Both the position numbers and the translations under genes were made by a program. From CAZOJJ01 sp964580105 (lineage in GTDB: Bacteria; Bacteroidota; Rhodothermia; Rhodothermales; Rubricoccaceae), in contig CAZOJJ010000001.1 in the NCBI GenBank assembly GCA_964580105.1, positions 124,001 through 188,000 on the forward strand: 64,000 nt of DNA, read 5' to 3'. Shown in pieces: positions 1 to 7,747 of the stretch. Positions within the stretch are counted from its first letter, which is position 1; each line of letters begins with the position of its first letter. The notes beneath the pieces were generated by a model. That model was not told where the DNA came from. It saw only the letters and a list, made by a program, of their open reading frames with translations, and made no database searches.

Positions 1-630
1 CAGCGCAGCCTCGGCCAGCTCCGCGACGGCGACCTCACGCCCGAGGAGCTCGTCGGGGAGGGCCTCGTGGCCGCCTATGACCGCCGCGACTCCTTCGACG
101 CCGGGCGGATGCGCTTTCGCGCCTGGCTCTTCGGCATCCAGTTCCGCGCCTTCGCACGTCTCCTCCGGCAGGAGGCGCGCTACACCGCACGCAAGGTGGT
201 CTCGCTCGACGAGGAGGTCCCCCAGAACGAGGCGCAGGACGCCGTCGAGGAGGCGCTCTACGAGTTCCGCATGCCCTTCGACGTGACGACCTACGAGGAA
301 CTCATCGCGGGCTCGGCCCCGGCCGACGTCGAGATCGAACTCGGCACCGACGGCCACGAGCTGGCGGGGCTGACCGACGACGAGCGCGCCCTCCTGGAAG
401 CAGCCGACCTCGACCTGCCCCCGGCCGTCCGCCAGGTCGTCCTCCTCCACGACGAGTACCGGATGAATCTGGCCGAGGTGGCCCAGATCCTCGACGCCTC
501 GCTGAAGGACACCGCCGAGGCGCTCAACCTCGCACGGACGACGCTCCGCGAGCAGCTCGGCTCCCGCGACGACCTCGGCGGCGACGAGGACGACGCCATT
601 GACTCCTACACCGGCGACCCCGTCGAGTAG
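1..630 (+). CDS. RNA polymerase sigma-70 family factor, 5' end outside window
   Basis: The frame is open from base 1, so the start lies upstream of the window; about 209 codons are visible. A region-2-like segment (FRAWLFGIQFRAFARL) lies at visible residues about 39-54. A region-4-like helix-turn-helix (AVRQVVLLHDEYRMNLAEVAQIL, split here by its central helix) lies at about 139-165, with the usual 'DLPPAVRQVVLLHD' lead-in. An acidic linker separates them. The size and arrangement suggest an ECF-like or other small sigma factor that directs RNA polymerase to a specific promoter set; the regulon cannot be told from here. The next gene starts 55 bp downstream on the same strand and may be co-transcribed. 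The family is fairly sure, the subgroup is not. Confidence 0.75.
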   Translation, partial: QRSLGQLRDGDLTPEELVGEGLVAAYDRRDSFDAGRMRFRAWLFGIQFRAFARLLRQEARYTARKVVSLDEEVPQNEAQDAVEEALYEFRMPFDVTTYEELIAGSAPADVEIELGTDGHELAGLTDDERALLEAADLDLPPAVRQVVLLHDEYRMNLAEVAQILDASLKDTAEALNLARTTLREQLGSRDDLGGDEDDAIDSYTGDPVE

Positions 631-685
631 TCCCGGCTGCCCGGACTGCCCCCACGTTCCCTCCTACGATCCTTCCTTTCGTTCC

Positions 686-1873
686 ATGAGCTCCCTCTCT
701 CCGCACGACCGCGACACGCTCCTCGCCGAGCTCCGGACGCGCACCACGTCCCCCGGCTTCCACTTCCTTGCCCTCGAACACCTCCAGCGCCTCAACACCA
801 TCGAATCCGACGGCGCCCCCATCGTGAGCCTGTTCATGGAGCTCACGCCCGAAATGCGCGTCGGCGACGCCTGGGAGATCGCGTTCAAGGATCTCAAGGC
901 GCGGGCGCTCTCGCACACCGGCTCCAACGGCCACACCCGCGCCGTCGAGGCCGAGATCGGCCGGATCGAGGACTCCCTCCGGGGCGGCCTGCCCCGCACG
1001 GGCCGCGGCCTCGCCGTCTACGCCTGCCGCGACCTCGGCCTCTTCGAGCAGTTCGGCGTGGCCACGGCGCTGCCCAACGAGGTCTACGTGGACCGCCGCG
1101 TCTACGTCCGCCCCCTCGCCCGCGTGCGCGACGAGCACGACCGCTTCGTCATCGCCCTCGTCTCGGCCCACAAGACCCGGTTCTTCTTCTCGCAGATCGG
1201 CCTCGTCGAGGAGGTCTACGCCCTCGACGGGCAGGAGCTCTTCGTGACCGACTTCGCCTCGAAGGATCAGCGCCAGGACATGAAGGCGGAGCTGAAGAAG
1301 GCGCAGGCCCAGCGCTCGGCGCACGCCCTCGGCCTCATCGCCAGAACGCTCGACGCGCGCCACGTCATCTGTGCCTGCGCGGCCGACATGGAGAGCGCGT
1401 TCACGGACGCGCTCGACCAGCCCACCCGCGAGAAGCTGGCCGCCTCGTTCGCCTGCGAGATCAACGCCACCGTGGCCGAGGTGGCCGAAAAAGCCGAACC
1501 CGTCCAGCGCGAGGTCGAGGCGCGCGAGGAGATGGAGACCATCGCGAAGGTGCGCGAGCTCATCCCCACCCGCGCCGTCACCGGCCTCGACGCCACGCTC
1601 GACATGCTCAACCAGCAGCGCGTGATGACCCTCCTCGTCAATGACGACCTCCGCATCCCCGGCGGGATCGACACCACGAGCGGGATGCTGACCACGCAGA
1701 CCGACGGGACCTACGAGGCCACCGGCGGGCGCATCCTCCCCCAGGACGACCTCTTCGAGCTCATGCTGGAGCGCGCGCTGGAGCAGGGCGCCAGCCTGGA
1801 GCTCGTCCGCTCCGAGGCGGCCCGGGCCGCCCTCCAGACGCTCGGCCCCACGGCCGCGCTGCTGCGCTACTGA
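686..1873 (+). CDS. baeRF-family (bacterial archaeo-eukaryotic release factor-like) protein
   Basis: 395 aa. I take the ATG at 686 (MSSLSPHDRDTL); an in-frame TTG further upstream overlaps the sigma gene and adds a low-complexity leader. The order matches baeRF proteins: an N-terminal alpha/beta region ('IVSLFMELTPEMR', about residue 40-55), a central 'GRGLAVYACRDLGLFEQF' strand, the 'VIALVSAHKTRFFFSQIG' segment (about 150-170), and a C-terminal domain with 'VTGLDATLDMLNQQRVMTLLV'. Members resemble eRF1/Pelota C-terminal domains and are proposed to act on stalled ribosomes or tRNA; no enzymatic role is established. I see no GGQ-type hydrolysis loop. It lies directly downstream of a sigma factor, which fits a stress function, but that is inference. 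Confidence 0.6.
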   Translation: MSSLSPHDRDTLLAELRTRTTSPGFHFLALEHLQRLNTIESDGAPIVSLFMELTPEMRVGDAWEIAFKDLKARALSHTGSNGHTRAVEAEIGRIEDSLRGGLPRTGRGLAVYACRDLGLFEQFGVATALPNEVYVDRRVYVRPLARVRDEHDRFVIALVSAHKTRFFFSQIGLVEEVYALDGQELFVTDFASKDQRQDMKAELKKAQAQRSAHALGLIARTLDARHVICACAADMESAFTDALDQPTREKLAASFACEINATVAEVAEKAEPVQREVEAREEMETIAKVRELIPTRAVTGLDATLDMLNQQRVMTLLVNDDLRIPGGIDTTSGMLTTQTDGTYEATGGRILPQDDLFELMLERALEQGASLELVRSEAARAALQTLGPTAALLRY

Positions 1874-1892
1874 GAGGCGGGCGGGGCCCCTT

Positions 1893-2471
1893 CTACAGCC
1901 CGAACCCGACGCGGATCATGAACAGGCTCAGCTTGTAGTCGTCCGAGATGGCCGGGTCGAGCGCCTCGGCGAAGCCGGACACGTCCAGCGCGTAGCGGAC
2001 CTCGGCGAACCCGCTGGGGCCGACGAGCGGCGGGTTGAAGCTCACGCCCGCGCCGACGTTGACCGCCACGTTCGTGGACTTCGTGTCGACGAGCGCGTTG
2101 CCCTCGCCGACGGGGAAGCGGAATTCCGGCCCGACGAGCGCGTAGGCTTTCACCACCGGCGTCGGCGTCTGGAACTTGACGTCGATGGGGAGGGTGACGA
2201 AGTCGGCCGTGACGGTCGAGGCCCCGGCCTGCACCTCACCCGAGCGGAGGTAGAGGAGCGCCGGGCGCAGCGCCAGCGGCCCGATCCCGACGTCGCCGTA
2301 GACGCCGACGTGGAAGCCGGTCGAGTTCTCGAGGTCGGCACCGGCCACGTCGTTGAGCGAGCCGAAGTTGACGCCGCCGGTGACGCCGAACGACGGGATG
2401 AGCTGGGCGTGGGCGAACGGGGCGAGGAGCAGGCCGGCGAGGGCGAGGGCGGCGAGGCGGAGGAGTCGCAT
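1893..2471 (-). CDS. PorT-like outer-membrane beta-barrel protein
   Basis: 192 aa. The start at 2471 gives a clean signal peptide (MRLLRLAALALAGLLLAPFAHA, cleavage before QLIPSFG). The mature part is made of alternating amphipathic strands typical of small 8-strand barrels ('FGVTGGVNFGSL', 'FHVGVYGDVGIG', 'LALRPALLYLRSGE', 'VKAYALVGPEFRFP') and ends in an aromatic/aliphatic terminal strand (MIRVGFGL), as recognised by the BAM complex. This is the Bacteroidota PorT/OMP_b-brl_2 type; the cargo or role is unknown. The reading frame continues upstream to 2966 but there it covers the next gene's C-terminus and lacks a signal peptide at its start. Confidence 0.7.
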   Translation of the reverse strand: MRLLRLAALALAGLLLAPFAHAQLIPSFGVTGGVNFGSLNDVAGADLENSTGFHVGVYGDVGIGPLALRPALLYLRSGEVQAGASTVTADFVTLPIDVKFQTPTPVVKAYALVGPEFRFPVGEGNALVDTKSTNVAVNVGAGVSFNPPLVGPSGFAEVRYALDVSGFAEALDPAISDDYKLSLFMIRVGFGL

Positions 2472-2589
2472 GGGGAAGCGGGGTGAGGAGAACGGACGGG
2501 CCTCCCCACGCTCGACCGCGAACCCGCGTTCCCACGCAACCTCACCGGATCGACAAGTTGGTGAACAACCAAGCTGGCGAACGTGAGCG

Positions 2590-2625
2590 GTACGGTCTTT
2601 AGCCTCTTCTGAAGCGAGAGGCGGG
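2590..2625 (-). terminator. possible weak terminator hairpin after the secreted repeat protein
   Basis: Short inverted repeat GCCTCT...AGAGGC around 2603-2623, a few bases past the stop codon at 2630 on the minus strand, with an AAAGA run beyond it. The stem is only six base pairs, so this is a weak call. Confidence 0.3.
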
Positions 2626-2629
2626 CGTC

Positions 2630-4060
2630 TTACTTCAGGAGCGTGATCCGCTGGGTAAACGCCCGAACCGCTACGCCCGCCTCCGGCTCCATCACCGCGC
2701 GCACGAGGTACGCCCCGCTGGCGAGCCGGCGCCCGTCGAGGCGGAGCGTGTGGCGGCCGGCCGCGTACGGGCCGTCGGCGAGCACGGCCACCCGCCGCCC
2801 GAGCACGTCGTACACCGCCACCGTGACCCGCCCCGCCTCGGGCAGGGTGAGCGGAATGACCGTCTCCGGGTTGAACGGGTTCGGGTACGCCGGCTCCAGG
2901 GCGTAGCTGTTCACCAGCGAATCGGGTGGGCGGGAGTGCGTTCCGAGAATCAGCGTGTCGTTCCACCGCGCGAAGTTGAGAGAGGGCCGCCCCCCTGCCT
3001 CGGTGAACAGCCCGGCCACGTAGAGGTCGTTATCGACGCGTGCTAGATCAGCAGCCAGGCCGTTGACGCCCGAGCCGAGCGGATGCCACGACACGCCGTC
3101 CCATTCGGCTATGCTCAGGGTAAAATCAGGGACGGCGGGTGGAAAGCAGCGAAACTCCCCGCTCCCGGCATAGAGCACGTCGTCCTTGAAGGTCAGATCA
3201 GTGACGATGAACAGGCAGTCGTCACCACCCGCGTCTATACGTTCTCCCACCGCCACCCACCCCTCGGCCACCGGGTCCCATCGAACGACGTGCGCCAACT
3301 CCTCTGGCAGGCCCGAGGTAAGAGCGGCACCGCCTACGTAAGGTAGTCCTTCGGCGTCGAATGCGATGGCGCGTACGTAGCTGCTCACAGGGAGATCGCC
3401 GAGCGCCTCCCAACTGCTCCCGTTCCACCGGGCGATGGCGATGGCCGGCTCCCCGCCTGCTTGGCTAAACCCACCCCCGACGTAGAGGAGCCCATCCGGG
3501 CCAAACTCCAACACCTCAGCAGGGCTGTCGATGCCTTCGCCCAGCTCACTCCACGTTGCCCCGTCCCAGCGAGCCAGATACCGGACGCTCTCTCCTCCCG
3601 ATTGAAAAAAAAGCCCGCCTGCGTAGACCGTGCCGTCAGACGCCACCGCGAGCGCGAGGACGAAATCGTTGAGGCCGGCGCCCAGGGCGTGCCACTCCTG
3701 GCCGTCCCACATCGCTACGTGCGACGCCGGCTTGCCCCCGGCCGTGTCGAAGTTGCCGCCGACGTAGAGCGTACCGTCGGGCCCGAATGCGAGCGCGTGC
3801 ACCTCCCCGTCCACCCCGTCGCCGAGGGCGTGCCACGCCGCCCCATCCCACCGGGCCACGCCGTTTGCCGGCGTCCCGCCCGCCTCGGTGAACTCGCCGC
3901 CCACGTACACGCTGCCGTCGGCCGCAGGGACCATGGCGTAGGCGTAATCGTTGAGCCCGTTCGCTCCGAACTGCGGGTCCCAGTGCGCATCCACCGGCTG
4001 CGCATGGGCCCGGCCGAGCAAGCCCAGCACGATTCCGGCCAACACACCCACCCGGCGCAA
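2630..4060 (-). CDS. secreted beta-repeat protein with T9SS-type C-terminal sorting domain
   Basis: About 476 aa if started at the TTG at 4060, which gives a compact signal peptide (MRRVGVLAGIVLGLLGRAHA). No ATG fits; TTG at 4099 or 4120 and GTG at 4150 are alternatives, so the N-terminus is uncertain. The body holds at least six ~50-residue repeats of the form 'DGxLYVGGxFxxAGG...ARWDG..WHALG', probably a beta-propeller or stacked sheet. The last ~85 residues form a Bacteroidota sorting domain ('YPNPFNPETVIPLTL', 'VAVYDVLGRRV', 'SGAYLVRAV', ending ITLLK). It is probably exported by the type IX pathway and anchored to or released from the surface. The ligand is unknown. Confidence 0.75.
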   Translation of the reverse strand: MRRVGVLAGIVLGLLGRAHAQPVDAHWDPQFGANGLNDYAYAMVPAADGSVYVGGEFTEAGGTPANGVARWDGAAWHALGDGVDGEVHALAFGPDGTLYVGGNFDTAGGKPASHVAMWDGQEWHALGAGLNDFVLALAVASDGTVYAGGLFFQSGGESVRYLARWDGATWSELGEGIDSPAEVLEFGPDGLLYVGGGFSQAGGEPAIAIARWNGSSWEALGDLPVSSYVRAIAFDAEGLPYVGGAALTSGLPEELAHVVRWDPVAEGWVAVGERIDAGGDDCLFIVTDLTFKDDVLYAGSGEFRCFPPAVPDFTLSIAEWDGVSWHPLGSGVNGLAADLARVDNDLYVAGLFTEAGGRPSLNFARWNDTLILGTHSRPPDSLVNSYALEPAYPNPFNPETVIPLTLPEAGRVTVAVYDVLGRRVAVLADGPYAAGRHTLRLDGRRLASGAYLVRAVMEPEAGVAVRAFTQRITLLK

Positions 4061-4460
4061 TGCGCCACGGGTTGCTTTATCTACGGTGGGAATTTGCAAC
4101 GGTCTCTGAACTCGGATCAATCCCCTAGTACCAGCAAGAGGAAGCGTCACGTAACACCGGCTCGGAGTAGCGTGGACGATCTTGGTTGTCTGGTCCAAGA
4201 ACACAGTCCTGGAGGACAAGGTCAAGGAAAAATTCGTACCCCTTGTACCCCGCCTCTCAAAACACCGCCGAGAGCTGCATGCGAACGATATGGATGGCAG
4301 GCGCGTTGGCGGGGGCGCCGCCGAAGTAGAACAGTGAGGTTTGTAAAAGGGGACGCAACCCCACGCATCAGGCCGGAGTTGGCACGCCGGCATTCCTGGT
4401 TCAGCTCGCCGTGCGACCACGTTCGGAGCCTCTCCGAACGGCCCGTACTTCCCATCCCGC
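4061..4460. other. 400-bp intergenic region between divergent genes
   Basis: Holds no convincing gene. Base composition is more AT-rich than the neighbours in places (for example around 4228-4240 and 4330-4345). It should contain promoters for the minus-strand secreted protein and plus-strand bshA, but I cannot assign boxes with confidence. A perfect inverted repeat CGTTCGGAG-CCT-CTCCGAACG lies at 4420-4440, ending 20 bp before the bshA start. Confidence 0.5.
4420..4440. promoter_or_regulatory. 21-bp inverted repeat in the bshA leader
   Basis: CGTTCGGAG and CTCCGAACG are perfect reverse complements with a 3-nt loop, ending 20 bp upstream of the bshA ATG. It could be an operator half-site pair or an mRNA hairpin near the start. 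Function is inferred from position only. Confidence 0.4.
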
Positions 4461-5654
4461 ATGAAAGTCGGCATCACCTGCTACCCCACCTACGGCGGCT
4501 CCGGCGTCGTCGCCACCGAGCTCGGCAAGGCGCTGGCCTCGCGCGGCCACGAGGTCCACTTCATCGCCTACGACCTCCCGCTGCGACTGGAGCACGTCAC
4601 CGAGCGGCTCTACTTCCACGAGGTCCGCGTCAACAGCTACCCGCTCTTCGAATACCCCCCCTACTCCATCGCGCTGACGAGCAAGATGGTGGACGTGAGC
4701 CGCCACGAGGGGCTCGACCTGCTGCACGTCCACTACGCCATCCCGCACGCCACCAGCGCCGTGCTCGCCCGCGAGATCCTCGACGGCAAGGGGATCCACG
4801 TCCCGGTCGTGACCACGCTGCACGGGACCGACATCACGCTCGTCGGGCAGGACGCCTCCTACCGGCCCGTCGTCGAGCACTCCATCAACGCCTCCGACGG
4901 CGTGACGGCCGTCTCGGACTACCTCCGCCGCGAGACGCACGGCCACTTCGACGTCGAGCGCGCGATCGAGGTGATCCCCAACTTCGTCGACACGGCGCGC
5001 TTCCGGCGCACGCACAAGGAGCACTTCAAGCGGGCCATCTGCCCCGAGGGCGAGCGGCTCCTCGTCCACGTCTCCAACTTCCGCGAGGTCAAGCGCGCCA
5101 CCGACGTCGTCCGCGTCTTCCACCGGCTCTTCCAGGAGGGCGTCTGGCCGGTGGACCACCGCTGCCACGGCAAGCCCGGCGGCGTCAAGCTCCTCCTCGT
5201 CGGCGACGGGCCGGACCGCCCGGTGGCCGAGGCGCTCGCGCGCGAGCTCGGCATCCACCACGAGGTCCGCTTCCTCGGCAAGCAGGAGCCCGTCGAGGAG
5301 ATCCTCTCCATCGCCGACCTCTTCCTGATGCCGTCGGGCTCCGAGACGTTCGGCCTCGCGGCGCTGGAGGCGATGGCGTGCGGCGTCCCCGTCATCTCGA
5401 CCGACATCGGCGGGCTGCCCGAGCTCAACGTGGACGGCGAGACCGGCTTCCTCCGCCCGCTCGGCGACGTCGAGGGGATGACGGCGGCGGCGCGGCGCCT
5501 CTTCACCGAGCCCGGCCTGCACGCCGCGATGGCGGAAAACGCGCTCGCCCGCGCCGAGACGTTCGACATCGAGCGCGTCGTGCCCCGCTACGAGGCGTAC
5601 TACCGGCAGGTGCTCGACGAGCAGGCCGAGGTGCTCGGCCGGGTGCGCCCATGA
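4461..5654 (+). CDS. bshA: N-acetyl-alpha-D-glucosaminyl L-malate synthase BshA
   Basis: 397 aa GT4-family glycosyltransferase, the first step of bacillithiol synthesis: it joins N-acetylglucosamine from UDP-GlcNAc to L-malate. Diagnostic pieces are the N-terminal 'MKVGITCYPTYGGSGVVATELG', 'HVHYAIPHATSA', 'TTLHGTDITLVG', 'VIPNFVDT', and the C-terminal EX7E nucleotide-sugar motif 'SETFGLAALEAMACGVPV' (about residues 293-310). Length and motifs match BshA rather than a generic GT4 enzyme. Bacillithiol is the usual low-molecular-weight thiol in many Bacteroidota. The stop overlaps the next start by four bases (ATGA), so the two genes are translationally coupled. Confidence 0.9.
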   Translation: MKVGITCYPTYGGSGVVATELGKALASRGHEVHFIAYDLPLRLEHVTERLYFHEVRVNSYPLFEYPPYSIALTSKMVDVSRHEGLDLLHVHYAIPHATSAVLAREILDGKGIHVPVVTTLHGTDITLVGQDASYRPVVEHSINASDGVTAVSDYLRRETHGHFDVERAIEVIPNFVDTARFRRTHKEHFKRAICPEGERLLVHVSNFREVKRATDVVRVFHRLFQEGVWPVDHRCHGKPGGVKLLLVGDGPDRPVAEALARELGIHHEVRFLGKQEPVEEILSIADLFLMPSGSETFGLAALEAMACGVPVISTDIGGLPELNVDGETGFLRPLGDVEGMTAAARRLFTEPGLHAAMAENALARAETFDIERVVPRYEAYYRQVLDEQAEVLGRVRP

Positions 5655-6835
5655 GCGGGCCGAGGCGGAACGACGGCGGCGGGCGCCAGCGCGTCCTCAG
5701 CGGGCGCGTCCGCGAGACGGGCCGGGGCGAGGACCGCGCGCTCCGCCCCGAGGCGCGCCGGGCCAACCTCATCTCGCACAAGAAGCCGGTCTACCCCGCG
5801 AGCGACTACCTCCTCGACTACCTCGCCCGCTACGACCGCCTCGCCACCGAGGGCGCCGACTACGACAGCCTCCGCCGCTACACCGCCGCCGTCACGCTCT
5901 ACGACGAGCTCGGCAACGACACCCTCTGGAACACCGTCTTCTACGGCCCCGTCGAGCAGCGAGAGATCCACGACGCCCTCCGCCTCACCTACGCCCTCCT
6001 CAAGTCCGACGGCGACCTCTCGACGGTCGAGCACCTCTACATCGACCGCGTGGACCTCTGCCTCTACGGCAACACGCTGCCCTTCCGCGTGCGCATCGTC
6101 AACGCGCTCAACGAGAACTTCGACTACTTCTACATCAAGCGCGTCGATGCCAACCGGCTCTACGGGCTGGAGCTGGAGCACGTGCTCTCGCCCAACCGCA
6201 TCAATTACCTCGTCCACGGCGACACGCTCATCGAGGAGCACATCATCGGCATCCCGGCCGACCAGTTCATCCGCGAGGCGATGCCGACGAACCGGTTCGA
6301 CGAGGTCCGCCTCGCCAAGGAGTTCGTCAAGTTCAACGAGCGCTGCTTCGTCCGCCTCCTCGGCGACATGCACTCGGGCAACTTCGTGATCGACATCACG
6401 CCGGACTTCGAGAAGATGCAGTACCGGATGCGGCCCATCGACTTCGACCAGCAGAGCCACCACTGGAAGAAGCAGGTCTACCTCCCGCAGTTCTTCCCGC
6501 AGAACAACGCCGTCATCGAGCTCGGCATGCAGCACATGACGGCCACGACGGTGGACCAGTACCAGCGCGAGGAGCGGGCGCTGATCGCGGGGCGGCTGCG
6601 CGCCAGCCACGGCCGCTACGAGGCGCTCATGCAGGTGATGCGCGAGGACCTCATCGCCGAGCCGGAGAACGTGGCCCGCCTCGGCCGCCAGCTCGCCGAG
6701 CACTACGCCGACCCCGCCTTCGCCGACTGCGCCACGATGGGCGAGCTGGTGTACCTCTCGCTGGAGCGGCTGCTCCACCGGCACGAGCCCGCCAGCGCCT
6801 CGCTCCTCCAGGGCCGCCCGCTGGACACGGTGTAG
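5651..6835 (+). CDS. predicted protein-kinase-like (APH-type fold) protein, unknown substrate
   Basis: 394 aa starting at the ATG that overlaps the bshA stop. I do not recognise a named family, but it shows a kinase-like core: 'FDYFYIKRVDANRLYGLELEH' (split: candidate ATP-binding Lys in FYIKR, then candidate alpha-C Glu) at about residues 155-175, a Brenner-type catalytic loop 'LLGDMHSGNFVID' (GDxHxxN, about 235-247), and 'RPIDFDQQS' (about 261-269) as the metal-binding Asp equivalent of DFG. This order is that of aminoglycoside-phosphotransferase and HipA-like kinases. Tight coupling to bshA hints at a role in thiol metabolism or glycan phosphorylation, but that is inference. Residues before ~45 are basic and disordered-looking. 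Confidence 0.55.
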   Translation: MSGPRRNDGGGRQRVLSGRVRETGRGEDRALRPEARRANLISHKKPVYPASDYLLDYLARYDRLATEGADYDSLRRYTAAVTLYDELGNDTLWNTVFYGPVEQREIHDALRLTYALLKSDGDLSTVEHLYIDRVDLCLYGNTLPFRVRIVNALNENFDYFYIKRVDANRLYGLELEHVLSPNRINYLVHGDTLIEEHIIGIPADQFIREAMPTNRFDEVRLAKEFVKFNERCFVRLLGDMHSGNFVIDITPDFEKMQYRMRPIDFDQQSHHWKKQVYLPQFFPQNNAVIELGMQHMTATTVDQYQREERALIAGRLRASHGRYEALMQVMREDLIAEPENVARLGRQLAEHYADPAFADCATMGELVYLSLERLLHRHEPASASLLQGRPLDTV

Positions 6836-6855
6836 TCCTCGATCCGTTCTGCGGC

Positions 6856-6921
6856 ACCGGCGGGATGCACCGGCGGGATGCACCGGCGGGATGCACCGGC
6901 GGGATGCACCGGCGGGATGCA
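6856..6921. repeat. 13-nt tandem repeat running into an assembly gap
   Basis: Five perfect copies of ACCGGCGGGATGC from 6856 to 6920, then the gap. The array begins 20 bp past the stop of the kinase-like gene. Its true copy number is unknown because the assembly breaks here. Confidence 0.9.
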
Positions 6922-7021
6922 NNNNNNNNNNNNNNNNNNNNNNNNNNNNNNNNNNNNNNNNNNNNNNNNNNNNNNNNNNNNNNNNNNNNNNNNNNNNNNN
7001 NNNNNNNNNNNNNNNNNNNNN
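6922..7021. other. assembly gap, 100 N
   Basis: Exactly 100 N, the conventional length for a gap of unknown size, directly after a 13-nt tandem array. Right-hand sequence is unique, with no repeat unit. Confidence 0.95.
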
Positions 7022-7038
7022 CCGTCGTCTCATCCGGC

Positions 7039-7263
7039 ATGAACTGGCGCGACCACATCGTCTCGGACCCGCAGGTCTTGGGCGGCAAGCCCCGCGGGAA
7101 GGGCACTCGCCTGGGCGTGGCCTTTCTCCTGGGCCTCTTCGGCGCGGGCTGGACCATGGAGCAGGTGCTGGAGAACTACCCGCACCTGACGGAAGCCGGC
7201 CTCCACGCCGTGTTCGCCTACGCCTCGGAGATGCTCGGGGAGGAGCGCGCGCAGGCCGCGTAG
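7039..7263 (+). CDS. DUF433 antitoxin-like protein
   Basis: 74 aa: 'MNWRDHIVSDPQVLGGKPRGKGTRLGV...' followed by 'WTMEQVLENYPHLTEAGLHAVFAYA'. The DPxVLGGKPxxxGTR opening and the 'NYPHLT...I/V.AAL' helix-turn-helix are the signature of DUF433 proteins, which usually stand immediately before a DUF5615 (PIN/Mut7-C-like) nuclease as its antitoxin, binding the toxin and probably the operon promoter. Here the partner follows 105 bp downstream, an unusually long spacing that is filled by a 17-nt repeat array. The 5' side is close to the gap at 7021, so promoter sequence is missing. Confidence 0.75.
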   Translation: MNWRDHIVSDPQVLGGKPRGKGTRLGVAFLLGLFGAGWTMEQVLENYPHLTEAGLHAVFAYASEMLGEERAQAA

Positions 7264-7297
7264 TCCGTTTGGTGGGACCCATGGACAGTCCGCTCGT

Positions 7298-7358
7298 GGC
7301 TTATCGCGGATAGCCGCTTCTCGTGGATAGCCGCTTCTCGTGGATAGCCGCTTCACGC
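7298..7358. repeat. 17-nt tandem repeat between antitoxin and toxin
   Basis: Three to four degenerate copies of a unit containing GTGGATAGCCGCTTCTC fill most of the antitoxin-toxin spacer. These pairs are normally almost contiguous, so the array looks like a later expansion. Confidence 0.8.
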
Positions 7359-7367
7359 CCTTGCCCG

Positions 7368-7747
7368 ATGCGCTTTCTCGCCGACGAGAACGTTCCGCTG
7401 GCGACGGTCCAGGCCCTCCGAGACCTCGGGCACGGCCTCGATTCCATCCTGGAGCAAACGCCCGGGGACCCGGACGAATCGGTGCTGGCGGCGGCACGAG
7501 CCCGGCAGCGCATCCTCATCACGTTCGACAGCGATTTCGGCCGCCTGCTCTTCCAGAAAGGCCTGCTCTTCCAGAAAGGAGAGCCCCGCCACCCGGCGTG
7601 GTCTACCTATGGTTCCACCCGGTCGTAGCGGACGAAGCGACGCGCGTCATTCTCAATCTCATTGCGTCGCGCGGCCACGCGCTTACCGGTACCTATACGA
7701 CCGTGATGCGAAACCGCATCCGCCAGCGCCCGCTGCCCGGGGCCTAA
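7368..7747 (+). pseudogene. DUF5615 PIN-like toxin, frameshifted
   Basis: Reading starts well at the ATG at 7368: 'MRFLADENVPLATVQALRDLGHG', 'ARQRILITFDSDFGRLLF', which is the DUF5615 (VapC/Mut7-C-like RNase) N-terminal half with its acidic residues. In this frame the protein then degenerates (PAWSTYGSTRS) and stops at 7628. The expected second half ('PPPGVVYLWFHP', 'LTGTYTTVMRNRIRQRPLP') continues in the frame one position over, ending at 7747. The switch lies near 7578-7600. Just before it an 18-bp direct duplication repeats LLFQKG. Either the toxin is inactivated or there is a base error near the duplication. Its stop overlaps the convergent MBL gene by four bases. Confidence 0.7.
7549..7584 (+). 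repeat. 18-bp direct duplication inside the toxin gene
   Basis: Two copies of CTGCTCTTCCAGAAAGGM in a row, encoding LLFQKG twice. In-frame by itself, it lies just before the frameshift. Confidence 0.85.

Noticed and set aside
599..685. Upstream TTG start for the baeRF-like gene
   Set aside because: Would overlap the sigma gene and add a Pro/Ser-rich leader absent from the fold; ATG 686 is better.
3461..5650. Long plus-strand open frame leading into the kinase-like gene
   Set aside because: It lies antisense to the secreted protein and out of frame with bshA, with composition typical of a high-GC shadow; the real gene starts at 5651.
6856..6921. 13-nt array considered as CRISPR
   Set aside because: No unique spacers; copies are contiguous. 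The same holds for the arrays at 50343 and 62094.
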